Positions 16,574 to 24,731 of a stretch of 64,000 nt of DNA are shown here, piece by piece. Where the stretch lies: positions 62,001 to 126,000 of the forward strand of contig NZ_SRXO01000002.1 of NCBI RefSeq assembly GCF_008360935.1. Direction: 5' to 3'. The position numbers and the translations under genes were made by a program. Numbering within the stretch: position 1 is the stretch's first letter; each line of letters opens with the position of its first letter. The stretch is from Siccirubricoccus phaeus (lineage in GTDB: Bacteria > Pseudomonadota > Alphaproteobacteria > Acetobacterales > Acetobacteraceae). The notes under the pieces are model-generated. The model had not been told where the DNA came from. It made no database searches and was given only the letters and a program-made list of their open reading frames with translations.

Positions 16574-16646
16574 TGCCGTTTGCGAGTCAAGGCCGCGGCT
16601 TCGCCGCATCGCGCGAAGCGGCTCCGGCCTTGACTCGCAAACGGCA
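16574..16646. repeat. 73-bp dyad element with 22-bp perfect arms
   Basis: The left arm at 16574-16595 (TGCCGTTTGCGAGTCAAGGC plus CG) and the right arm at 16625-16646 are perfect reverse complements. The centre (CGGCTTCGCC... GCGAAGCGGCT) partly pairs as well. It lies in the non-coding stretch between the hydratase start (16478) and the pseudogene end (16765). It could be a terminator or a copy of a dispersed palindromic repeat. No gene is visible in it. Confidence 0.7.
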
Positions 16647-16666
16647 GCATGGCCGTCGCGAATGGT

Positions 16667-16689
16667 CGCCTTCGACGGTGTCGAAGGCG
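16667..16689. repeat. Second perfect hairpin in the same gap
   Basis: CGCCTTCGAC-ggt-GTCGAAGGCG has a 10-bp perfect stem and is followed at once by another small dyad (GGCGC-cttgga-GCGCC). Together with the 73-bp dyad it makes the gap 16479-16764 mostly folded repeat sequence. Confidence 0.6.
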
Positions 16690-16764
16690 CCTTGGAGCGC
16701 CTTCGTCCATATACGATGGGAGAATGGACGGAGACCGTGCTCGACGGAAGCCCCGCCGCGCGGC

Positions 16765-16980
16765 TCAGCCCTTCCGCACGTTGTAGAAAAGCGGCGCGCC
16801 ATTCAGCGTGCCGGTCAGGAGGCGACGATAGGCCGTCTGTAGGCGGTGCTGAAGACGGGGTCGAGGATGGAGACATCCGCATTGGGCTTGAAGCGCAGCA
16901 CGCGCTGACCCCTGCGCCATGGCCAGCGATGGCGCGGCGATGACGGCCGCCGCGCCCTTCAGCAAGTCTCTGCGCTGCGT
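16765..16980 (-). pseudogene. Collapsed family-5 (peptide/nickel-type) ABC substrate-binding protein
   Basis: Read leftward from about 16980, the sequence gives a Tat-like head QRRDLLKGAAAVIAAPSLAM, then after a one-base frameshift QRVLRFKPNADVSILDPVFS-TAY, the canonical mature N-terminus of family-5 substrate-binding proteins. Immediately afterwards another frame reads AYRRLLTGTLNGAPLFYNVR-KG and stop, the usual C-terminus of the same family. Roughly 450 internal residues are therefore missing. No ATG precedes the head (ACCACGCAG where ATGACGCAG is expected). It follows hyuB by 22 bp, so it was probably the receptor of the transporter once encoded with hyuAB. Confidence 0.8.
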
Positions 16981-17002
16981 GGTCCCCGCCCCTTGCCTGA
17001 GG

Positions 17003-18658
17003 CTATTCCGCCGCCCAGGCAGCGGCGTGGCCCGGGGTGATGATTCCGTCTTCCAGATCCCGCTGAATCAGCGCCGCCGGGCGATCGGCCGGCTTGCCAT
17101 AGCCGCCGCCGCCGCCGAGGCTGATGGTGACGATGTCGCCGGCTTGCAGGTTGAAGCTGTCCTTGCTGCGCAGCTCGATCACCTGGCCGCCGCGCTTCAC
17201 CCGGCAGAAGCCGCTGGCGCCCTTGCCGCCGCCGAACAGGCCATTGGCCTGGCCGGTGAAGCGGTCCGAGTAGTGGGAGACGAGCGGGCCATCCACCAGG
17301 ATCTCATAGCTGCGGCTGAAGCCGGCGCCGCCGCGCCGCGCGCCCACGCCGGCGCTGTCCGGCCGCAGCATGTAGTCCAGCACGCGGAAGAAGGAAAAAT
17401 CCTGGTCCATCGCCTCGACCGGGGTGTTGCTGCAATTGGAGAGCGGGTTGTCCACCGCATCGCAGCCATCATTGCCGATGCCGGCGCCATAGCCGCCGCC
17501 ATAGACCTCCAGATAGACGGACCAGCCCTTGGGCCCGAGCCAGGAGAGGCAGAAGGCCGTGGTGGTGTCGTAGCCCTGGGCGATGACCTTCTCCGGCACC
17601 GCCTGGGAGATGGCGAGCATCACCGATTCCCAGGCGCGGGAGGCGGAGATCATGCGCGCCCGCACCGGCGCGGGATGGTTGGGGTTGAGCAGCGAGCCTT
17701 TCGGCGCCGTGACCTTGATGGGGCGCAGCGCGCCATCGTTGAACGGAATGTCCGGGCTGGTCAGCGCCGCCTTGAGGCAGGAGACGGAGGCGGAGATGAC
17801 AGAGGCGAAGGGGCAGTTGAGATTGGTGCCGACCTGCGGATCGGTGCCGGCGAAATCCACATCGATGGAATCGCCGGCCACGGTGACGGCGACGCGCACG
17901 GTGACGGGACCGCTGCCGAGCCCGTCATCGTCCATTTGCGACTCGCCGCGATAGGTGCCGTCCGCCACTTCGGCGATGGCGGCGCGCATGCGCCGTTCCG
18001 AGTAGTCCTGCAGCGCCGCCATGGCGGCCTTCACCTTGGCCACGCCATAGCGCGCGGCGAGCTCCTGCATGCGCAGCACGCCGATATTGTTGGCGGCGAT
18101 CTGCGCGTCGAAATCGCCCATGGTCTGCTGCGGCACGCGGACATTGGCGCGCAGCAGGCGCTGGAAGCCGCCGCCATGCCAATCCCGATGGATATTCACC
18201 TTCATCGGCGGGATGATGAGGCCCTCGGCATAGACATCCCGCGCGCCGGCATTGAGGCCGGGCGCACCGCCGCCGAGATCCAGATGGTGGGCGACGGAGG
18301 CGGCGAAGCCGATCACCTCCCCTGCGACGAAGATGGGATGAAAGAAGAAGACATCCTGCAGATGCTGCCCGCCGGAATAGGGGTCGTTGATGACGAGGAA
18401 GTCGCCTTCCTCCAAACTCTCCTTTGGGAACAATGCCTTGCAGGGCTGAAAGATCGGGCCGATGGAGCCGAGCTGCATCGGGATCAGCTCGGCCTGGGCG
18501 ACGGTGAAGCCCTCCGCATCCAGCAGCGCGGCGGAGCCATCCCGTGCTTCCCGCAGGATGGTGGAGTAGGCGGAGCGGATCAGCTTCGCGCCCATCTCCC
18601 GCGCCGCGGCGATGACGGATTGGCTGAGGATGGCGTATTCGACGGGATCGAGCTCCAT
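17003..18658 (-). CDS. hyuB: Hydantoinase B / oxoprolinase-family subunit
   Basis: 551 residues, starting MELDPVEYAILSQSVIAAAR. The protein shows the family landmarks IRSAYSTILREARDGSAALL, PMQLGSIG, GDFLVINDPYSGGQHLQD and the C-terminal GRGGAGFSRSYEILVDG-type region (here ARRGGAGFSRSYEILV), plus the glycine-rich ISLGGGGGYGKPADR. HyuB works with HyuA as an ATP-dependent N-heterocycle or amide hydrolase (5-oxoprolinase, N-methylhydantoinase) or as part of acetone carboxylase. The substrate cannot be separated by sequence alone here. It starts 3 bp after hyuA and is surely co-translated with it. The collapsed binding-protein gene follows. Confidence 0.9.
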   Translation of the reverse strand: MELDPVEYAILSQSVIAAAREMGAKLIRSAYSTILREARDGSAALLDAEGFTVAQAELIPMQLGSIGPIFQPCKALFPKESLEEGDFLVINDPYSGGQHLQDVFFFHPIFVAGEVIGFAASVAHHLDLGGGAPGLNAGARDVYAEGLIIPPMKVNIHRDWHGGGFQRLLRANVRVPQQTMGDFDAQIAANNIGVLRMQELAARYGVAKVKAAMAALQDYSERRMRAAIAEVADGTYRGESQMDDDGLGSGPVTVRVAVTVAGDSIDVDFAGTDPQVGTNLNCPFASVISASVSCLKAALTSPDIPFNDGALRPIKVTAPKGSLLNPNHPAPVRARMISASRAWESVMLAISQAVPEKVIAQGYDTTTAFCLSWLGPKGWSVYLEVYGGGYGAGIGNDGCDAVDNPLSNCSNTPVEAMDQDFSFFRVLDYMLRPDSAGVGARRGGAGFSRSYEILVDGPLVSHYSDRFTGQANGLFGGGKGASGFCRVKRGGQVIELRSKDSFNLQAGDIVTISLGGGGGYGKPADRPAALIQRDLEDGIITPGHAAAWAAE

Positions 18659-18661
18659 GGA

Positions 18662-20668
18662 TCAGCCCTCCTTCCGCAGCAGCAAATTGCCGGAGTCGTC
18701 GCGGGCGCCGGCCCAGCCGGGCGGGACCCAGATGGTGGAGGAATAGCCCTCGATCATCGCGGGGCCGGCGATGTTGGTCAGGGTGGCGGCGTCCAGCAGC
18801 TTCGCCTGCAGCGGCGCGCCACCCGTCACCACCTCCGTCGCGGGCGGGCGGGAGAGGCCAGAGGCGCGTTCCTTCACCTCCGGCAGCGCGTTCAGCCGGC
18901 GGCGGACGCCGAAGCGGAGGCCGACCAGCTCCACCTTCCGCCCCGGCTCGCCGCCATGCAGGTAGACGCGGCGATGCGCGGCGGCGAAGCGCTCGGCGAG
19001 GTCGGCGGTGGTGAGGCGCGGCAGCTCGGCGGGATCGACGGCGACGGGGATCTCGAAGGCTTGGCCGATGAAGCGCATGTCGAGCTCCAGGCTGTGCTCC
19101 AGCGCGCCGGCGAGGCCAAGGGCGGCGAACTCCGCCTCCGTCGCGGCGCGCAGCCGGGCGGACTCCGCGGCGATGATGCCGGGGGTGTCCCCATCCAGCG
19201 CCACGCGGCGGGTGGCGCCGCGGATCTTCACATAGTCGGCGGAAAGCAGGCCAAGGGCGGAGATCACACCGGGGTTTGGCGGCACCAGGATCTCGCGGAT
19301 GCCAAGCTCCTCGGCGATCTCGGCCGCCAGCAGCGGGCCGGCGCCGCCGAAGGGCAGCAGGGCGTAGTCGCGCGGGTCGCGGCCGCGCTCGGTCGAGACG
19401 AGCTGGATGGCGCGGACGATATTCGCCACCGCCAGCCGGATGGCGGCGGCCGCAGCGCCGCGCACATCAGTGCCGAGGCGCCTCGCAATGTCCTCGAAGG
19501 CGCGATGCGCCGCATCGGCATCCAGCGTCATGCCGCCGCCGAGGAAGGCATCCGGCCGGATGGTGCCGCGGACCACATGGGCATCCGTCACCGTGGGCTG
19601 GGTGCCGCCGCGGCCATAGCAGGCGGGGCCCGGCTCCGCGCCGGCGCTGCGCGGGCCGACGCGCAGCATGCCGCCATCATCGATCCAGACCAGGCTGCCG
19701 CCGCCGGCGCCGACGGTGACGATATCCAGCACCGGCGTGCGGATGGGCAGGCCGTCCACCTCCGTCTCGGCGGCGAGGGACGCCTCGCCCTCCTGCACCA
19801 GCGCCACATCGGTGGAGGTGCCGCCCATGTCGAAGGTGATGAGGTTGCCGCGCCCGGACCGCGCTGCCTGACGGATGGCGCCGACCACGCCGGCGGCGGG
19901 GCCGGAGAGCAGGGCGCTGATGGCATTGGCGCGCATCGCGCGCGCCGGCATGCGCCCGCCATTGGACTGCATCACACTGAAATGACCGGCGAATCCGGCC
20001 TTGGCGAGCGTCGCCTCGAAGCGGTCCAGATAGCCGTCGATGACCGGCTGGACATAGGCCGAGAGGGCGGTGGTGGAGGCGCGCTCGTATTCGCGGAATT
20101 CCGGCGCCACCTCATGGCTGGCGGCGATGCGCAACCCCGGCAACGCGGCAGCGATCATTGCCTTCAGCCGCGCCTCATGCACCGGCGAGGCATAGGCGGA
20201 GAGCAGGCAAAGCGCGACGGCCTGGTACCCGCCCTCGGCCAGCGCCGGGATCAACGCCTTCGCCACCGCCGCCTCATCCAGCGGGGCGATGACGCTGCCA
20301 TCGGCGGCGATGCGCTCCGGCACCTCGAAGCAATCGCGGCGGCGGACCGGTGGGGCGGGCTTGGCGTAGTGCAGGTCGTAGATATTGCGGCGGTCATGCC
20401 GCTGCATGAAAAGGATGTCGCGGAAGCCCTGCGTGGTGACGAAGGCAATGGGTGCGCCGCGGCGTTCCAATATGGCGTTGGTCGCGACCGTCGAGCCATG
20501 CACCAGATCGGTGACGCTCGCCGCCGGGATGCCGGCCGCGGTCAACGCGTTGAAGGCGCCGATATCCGGGCTGCGCGGCGTGGAGGGCACCTTGATGACC
20601 CGCACCTCGCCGCCCTCGATGGCGACCAGATCCGTGAAGGTGCCGCCGACCTCGATCCCGACCCGCAT
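18662..20668 (-). CDS. hyuA: Hydantoinase A / oxoprolinase-family ATPase subunit
   Basis: 668 residues. The N-terminal nucleotide-binding fold of the Hsp70/actin-like type begins MRVGIEVGGTFTDLV. It is followed by HGSTVATNAILERRG, a second phosphate loop LITFDMGGTSTDVAL, VGAGGGSLVWID, and PGPACYGRGG with TVTDA, all standard HyuA features. It partners with HyuB in ATP-dependent ring or amide opening. The pair next to a GGT-family enzyme would suit gamma-glutamyl/5-oxoproline turnover, but the intervening genes make that only one option. It ends 12 bp after the start side of the downstream FAD oxidoreductase unit, all on one strand. Confidence 0.9.
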   Translation of the reverse strand: MRVGIEVGGTFTDLVAIEGGEVRVIKVPSTPRSPDIGAFNALTAAGIPAASVTDLVHGSTVATNAILERRGAPIAFVTTQGFRDILFMQRHDRRNIYDLHYAKPAPPVRRRDCFEVPERIAADGSVIAPLDEAAVAKALIPALAEGGYQAVALCLLSAYASPVHEARLKAMIAAALPGLRIAASHEVAPEFREYERASTTALSAYVQPVIDGYLDRFEATLAKAGFAGHFSVMQSNGGRMPARAMRANAISALLSGPAAGVVGAIRQAARSGRGNLITFDMGGTSTDVALVQEGEASLAAETEVDGLPIRTPVLDIVTVGAGGGSLVWIDDGGMLRVGPRSAGAEPGPACYGRGGTQPTVTDAHVVRGTIRPDAFLGGGMTLDADAAHRAFEDIARRLGTDVRGAAAAAIRLAVANIVRAIQLVSTERGRDPRDYALLPFGGAGPLLAAEIAEELGIREILVPPNPGVISALGLLSADYVKIRGATRRVALDGDTPGIIAAESARLRAATEAEFAALGLAGALEHSLELDMRFIGQAFEIPVAVDPAELPRLTTADLAERFAAAHRRVYLHGGEPGRKVELVGLRFGVRRRLNALPEVKERASGLSRPPATEVVTGGAPLQAKLLDAATLTNIAGPAMIEGYSSTIWVPPGWAGARDDSGNLLLRKEG

Positions 20669-20680
20669 GCGCGGCCCTCC

Positions 20681-21967
20681 CTACAAGCCTAGTTTGTCCA
20701 GCACCCGCATGCGGGTGATTTCCGACCAGACGCCGAGCTTCCAGAAACGGTGGAAGGCGATGGGCTGCATCGGCGTGATCGGCATGTCGAACCCGGCCTC
20801 GCCTTCCGTCAGCAGGCCCGACAGCGCCTTGCCCATATGGCTGGCCATCGCGACGCCGCGGCCATTATAGCCATAGGCGGCGTAAAGCCCGGGGGCGAGC
20901 GCATGCACATGCGGGTAGTGGTCTTCGGTATAGGCGAGCTGGCCGTTCCAGGCCTGCGCCCATTCGATGCCCTTGAGCTGCGGCCAGAGAAGCTCCGCAT
21001 GCGCGACGAGATAGGCGATCGGTGCTGGCGAGGTGAGGTCCCGCTGCGGGCCGCGGCTGCCGATGACCAGACGGTTGCCGTCATCGACGCGGTAATAGAC
21101 GGTGACGCGCCCGGTCTCGTAGACCGAGCCGCGGAAGGGCACGATGCTCGCCGCGAGCTTCTCCGGCAGCGGCGCGCTGGCGCGGACGGAGCTGTAGAGC
21201 GGCACCAGGCTCTGGGCGAGGCCGTGCCAGAGGCTGTCCGTGTAGCCATTGGTCGCCAGCAGCACGCGGCCGGCGCGGAGCTTGCCGTTGGGCGTCGCGA
21301 TCTCCCAGCCATCGGTGCCCGGGCGCAGGGCGAGGGCTGGCGTGCCGCCATGGATGCGGGCGCCGAGCGCCATGGCCGCGCCGGCCAGGCCGCGCGCATA
21401 GCTCAGCGGGTTCAAATCGCCGCCGCGCGGGTCGAGCAGGCCGATTGTATAAAAATCCGTGCCGGTGGCGTCGCGCAGCGCGGCGCCTTCCAGCAGGCGG
21501 GTCGGATGGCCGCGCTCCTCATAGACTTTCTGCAGGCGGCGCAATTCCTCCGCCGCCTTGCGGCCGATGGCGGCGCGCAAGGTGCCGCCCTGGTGCGCGG
21601 CGCAGCGAAGCTGGAAGCGGCGGACCAGGTCGAAGACGTAATCCGGCGCGGCATGGCTGAAACCGACCATCCGCTTACCGAGTTCGCCGTATTTCGTCTC
21701 GATCTCGTCCGGCGTGTGCTTCAGCCCGGGATTGACCTGGCCGCCATTGCGACCGGAGGCGCCCCAGCCCGGCTCATTCGCCTCGATCAGCGTGACGGCG
21801 ATGCCGCGCTCCGCCAGGTGCAGCGCGGTGGACAGCCCGGTGAAGCCGCCGCCGATGATGGCGATGTCGGCGCTGGCCTCGCCTTCCAGCGGCGGCGTCG
21901 GCGGCGCGGGGATGGCGGTGGCGGCGTAGAGGCTGCGCGGCAGCGATCGCGGCGTGTGGGTGGCCAT
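20681..21967 (-). CDS. FAD-dependent amine/amino-acid oxidoreductase (DAO fold)
   Basis: 428 residues. The Rossmann dinucleotide motif DIAIIGGGFTGLSTALHLAE sits at about residues 34-53, followed by the GASGRNGGQVNPGL motif typical of gamma-glutamylputrescine oxidase (PuuB/OrdL) and related DAO-fold enzymes. The C-terminus has GYNGRGVAMASHMGKALSGL, the second FAD contact. It should oxidise a secondary amine or amino-acid-like substrate with release of H2O2 or transfer of electrons. It lies upstream of hyuA with a 12-bp gap, so it is likely the promoter-proximal gene of the hyuAB operon. The start ATG has only a weak ribosome site. Confidence 0.85.
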   Translation of the reverse strand: MATHTPRSLPRSLYAATAIPAPPTPPLEGEASADIAIIGGGFTGLSTALHLAERGIAVTLIEANEPGWGASGRNGGQVNPGLKHTPDEIETKYGELGKRMVGFSHAAPDYVFDLVRRFQLRCAAHQGGTLRAAIGRKAAEELRRLQKVYEERGHPTRLLEGAALRDATGTDFYTIGLLDPRGGDLNPLSYARGLAGAAMALGARIHGGTPALALRPGTDGWEIATPNGKLRAGRVLLATNGYTDSLWHGLAQSLVPLYSSVRASAPLPEKLAASIVPFRGSVYETGRVTVYYRVDDGNRLVIGSRGPQRDLTSPAPIAYLVAHAELLWPQLKGIEWAQAWNGQLAYTEDHYPHVHALAPGLYAAYGYNGRGVAMASHMGKALSGLLTEGEAGFDMPITPMQPIAFHRFWKLGVWSEITRMRVLDKLGL

Positions 21968-22054
21968 GCGCCAGCTTTCGCTGCGAACCCCTGGCGGTCA
22001 AGCCGGGGCTGGGCCGAAATTGCGTCGAGCGGCGCAATACTGCCCAAGCACAGG

Positions 22055-24499
22055 TCAGGCCTTGATGCGCGCGCCGGCAGGGTCGTAGGGCGGCTTCAGC
22101 GAGGCCGTGGCCGCGACGCGCCGCATGCCGACCTGGATTTCGAAACGCCCGCCCGCCAGCCAGTCCGGCGTGACGCCCGCGGCGTACTCGACATAGCCGA
22201 GGGCGATGCTGCGGCCGATGGTGTGGCCGAACATGGCGGAGGTGGTGCGGCCGACCAGCGTGCCGTCCCGGAAGATGGGTTCGTTGTGGGTGAGCAGGGG
22301 CTCGGGGTCTTCCACCACCACCACCACGAGGCGCTTGGTCAAGGGCTGGCCGCGCTTCGGCAACAGCGCCTGGCGCCCGATGAAGCCGCCGGGCTTGCTC
22401 CAGGCGACGGCGAAGCCAAGCCCGGCCTCGAGGGGCGTGTCCTCCTCCCCGATGTCATGGCCCCAATGACGGTAGGCTTTCTCGATGCGCAGCGAATTCA
22501 GCGCGTGGTAGCCGGCATGGCGCAGGCCGAAAGCGGCGCCTTCTGCCACGAGCGCTTCATGCACGCCGGCGGCGAATTCGCTTGGCATGTAGAGCTCCCA
22601 GCCCAGCTCGCCGACATAGGTGATGCGGGTGGCGCGGAGCCGGGCATAGGCGAGGTCGATCACCTGAGAGGTGGCGAAGGGGAAGGCGGCGTTGGAGAGA
22701 TCGGCATCGGTCAGGCGGCTCAGCAGCGCGCGCGAATGCGGGCCCATGACGGCGATGGTGGCGAGGCCCGAGGTCGCGTCGAACACCGCGCAGCGTACGT
22801 CCTCCGGGATGTTCCGGCGCAGCCAGGCGAGGTCCCGGGTCTGGCTGGCAGCGGCGGTGACGACGAGGTAGCGCTCCGCCGACTCCCGCGTCACCGTTAC
22901 ATCCGCCTCGATCCCGCCGCGCTCGTTCAGCCATTGGGTATAGACGACGCGGCCCGGCGGCACGGCGACGTCATTGGCGCAGATGCGGTTCAGCACCGCC
23001 TCCGCATCGCTTCCCTCCACCACGAATTTGGCGAAGGAGGAGAGGTCGAAGAGACCGACCGCCTCGCGCACCGCGCGGTGCTCGGCGGCAGACGCCGCGA
23101 ACCAATTCTGCCGGCCATAGCTGTATTCGTAGCGCGGCGCCATGCCGGGGGGCGCGAACCAATTGGCGCGTTCCCAGCCGGCGGTCTCGCCGAAGCAGGC
23201 ACCGGCCTTGGCCATGGCGTCGTGCAACGGCGTGCGGCGCACCCCGCGGGCGCTGGCCGGCTGGCGGAAGGGCCAATGCATGTCATAGAGCAGGCCCAGC
23301 GTCTCCACCGTGCGGTCATGCAGGTAGCGCCTGTTGCGCTGGAAGGGCATGACCCGGCGGATATCCACATCCCACAGATCCATGGGCGGGTGGCCGTCCA
23401 CGATCCAATCCGCCAGCACCTTCCCGGCGCCGCCGGCCGACTGGATGCCGATGGAATTGAACCCCGCGGCGACGAAGGCGCGCTTCAGCTCCGGTGCCTC
23501 GCCCAGCAGGTAGCGGTCATCGGGCGTGAAGCTTTCCGGGCCGTTGAAGAACAGGCGTATGCCCGCCTCGCCCAGCGCCGGGATGCGCTTCTGGGCCAGC
23601 TCCAGCAGCGGCGCGATATGGTCGAAATCATCCGGGAGGTGGCCGAATTCGAAATCATCCGGCACGCCTTCCATGCCCCACGGCTTCGCCACCTCCTCGA
23701 ACCAGCCGATCAGCAGCTTGCCCTGTTCCGGCTTTATATAGGTGCGGGCGTCGGGGTCTCGCAGCACGGGCAGGTCATGCGGCAGGCCTGGGATCGGCTC
23801 GGTGACGACGTAGAAATGCTCGGCGGCGTGCAGCGGCACGGCGACGCCGCATTGCGCGGCGAGGTCGCGGGCCCAGAGGCCGGCGCAATTCACCACATAC
23901 TCGGCCTGCACCACCCCCTGGTCGGTTTCGACGCCGGTGACGGCGCCGTTTGCGTGCAGGATGCGGGTGACACGCACGCCTTCCAGGATGCGCGCGCCGC
24001 CCTGGCGGGCGCCCTTGGCCAGGGCCTGGGTGGTGTCGATCGGGCTGGTATAGCCATCCTCCGGCAGGAAGACGCCGCCCAGCACGTCGCCGGCATACAT
24101 ATGCGGCCAGCGGGCGGCGGCCTCGGCGGCGCCCAGCATCTGCGCCTCCAGCCCGAAGCAGCTCGCCATGGCGGCGCCGCGGGCCAGCTCCTCCATCCGT
24201 CCTTCGGTGGTGGCGATGGCGAGCGACCCGCAGCGGCGGAAGCCGGTGGGCTGGCCCGTCTCCGCCTCCAGCCCGCGATAGAGCGAGGTGGTGTATTGCG
24301 CGAGGCGCGTCAGGTTCTGGGTGGCGCGCAACTGCCCGACCAGGCCGGCCGCATGCCAGGTGGTGCCGCTGGTCAGCCGCTTCCTTTCCAGCAGCAGCAC
24401 GTCCCGCCAGCCGCGCTTCACCAGGTGGTAGGCCAGGCTGCACCCCACCACCCCACCGCCGATGATCACCACCTGGGCACGGTCGGGCAGGGCAGGCAT
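22055..24499 (-). CDS. Dimethylglycine/sarcosine dehydrogenase-like FAD protein fused to GcvT domain
   Basis: 814 residues from MPALPDRAQVVIIGGGVVG. AAGGAGTC precedes this ATG, and in-frame sequence further upstream is low-complexity spacer. Domains in order: DAO FAD domain (1-360), with GTTWHAAGLVGQLR carrying the His that binds FAD covalently in dimethylglycine dehydrogenase; an FAO_M-type linker (about 365-425, RRYLHDRTVETLGLLYDMHW); an aminomethyltransferase/GcvT domain (about 430-700, VGLFDLSSFAKFVVEG); and the GcvT C-terminal barrel (about 715-810). The family demethylates N-methylglycines and passes the one-carbon unit to tetrahydrofolate. It lies 87 bp upstream of the smaller FAD enzyme and probably heads the same leftward unit. 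Confidence 0.88.
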   Translation of the reverse strand: MPALPDRAQVVIIGGGVVGCSLAYHLVKRGWRDVLLLERKRLTSGTTWHAAGLVGQLRATQNLTRLAQYTTSLYRGLEAETGQPTGFRRCGSLAIATTEGRMEELARGAAMASCFGLEAQMLGAAEAAARWPHMYAGDVLGGVFLPEDGYTSPIDTTQALAKGARQGGARILEGVRVTRILHANGAVTGVETDQGVVQAEYVVNCAGLWARDLAAQCGVAVPLHAAEHFYVVTEPIPGLPHDLPVLRDPDARTYIKPEQGKLLIGWFEEVAKPWGMEGVPDDFEFGHLPDDFDHIAPLLELAQKRIPALGEAGIRLFFNGPESFTPDDRYLLGEAPELKRAFVAAGFNSIGIQSAGGAGKVLADWIVDGHPPMDLWDVDIRRVMPFQRNRRYLHDRTVETLGLLYDMHWPFRQPASARGVRRTPLHDAMAKAGACFGETAGWERANWFAPPGMAPRYEYSYGRQNWFAASAAEHRAVREAVGLFDLSSFAKFVVEGSDAEAVLNRICANDVAVPPGRVVYTQWLNERGGIEADVTVTRESAERYLVVTAAASQTRDLAWLRRNIPEDVRCAVFDATSGLATIAVMGPHSRALLSRLTDADLSNAAFPFATSQVIDLAYARLRATRITYVGELGWELYMPSEFAAGVHEALVAEGAAFGLRHAGYHALNSLRIEKAYRHWGHDIGEEDTPLEAGLGFAVAWSKPGGFIGRQALLPKRGQPLTKRLVVVVVEDPEPLLTHNEPIFRDGTLVGRTTSAMFGHTIGRSIALGYVEYAAGVTPDWLAGGRFEIQVGMRRVAATASLKPPYDPAGARIKA

Positions 24500-24699
24500 G
24501 CGGGGACTCCTTGAATCAGTCGCGCCGCCAGCAGGCCATGGCCTGGGCGGCGCGACAATGCCCCGTTTTCGGGGAGGGCTCTGGTTGCGGCAGGGCCGCA
24601 ACCCCCAACCCCCGCCCGCAAAGGGCCAAAGGGTCCTTTGAACCCCGGCGCTTGGCGACCGGGCCGCCAGGGAAAGCCCTTCGGCCCGGTGGCGGGAAC

Positions 24700-24724
24700 T
24701 CGAGGGAGGCAGAGCCTCCCTCGA
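24700..24724. terminator. Hairpin terminator candidate behind the first GH-like gene
   Basis: TCGAGGGAGGC-aga-GCCTCCCTCGA, an 11-bp perfect stem with a 3-nt loop, begins 8 bp beyond the stop of the leftward gene at 24732. Further hairpins follow in 24560-24690: GTTGCGGC-agg-GCCGCAAC and ACCGGGCCG...CGGCCCGGT. The whole 232-bp gap is built of G+C stems like those at 32.4 and 63.0 kb. Confidence 0.6.
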
Positions 24725-24731
24725 CACCCGG

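Noticed and set aside
17003-20668. Naming hyuAB specifically as 5-oxoprolinase because of the nearby GGT-family gene
   Set aside because: HyuAB-type pairs act on several substrates, and the GGT-family gene is more than 4 kb away with unrelated genes between.
16919-24514. Antisense open frames of more than 1200 codons across hyuA, hyuB and the FAD dehydrogenase genes
   Set aside because: Their composition (His/Arg/Gly/Gln-rich, no domain motifs) marks them as complements of real genes that carry clear family motifs on the other strand.
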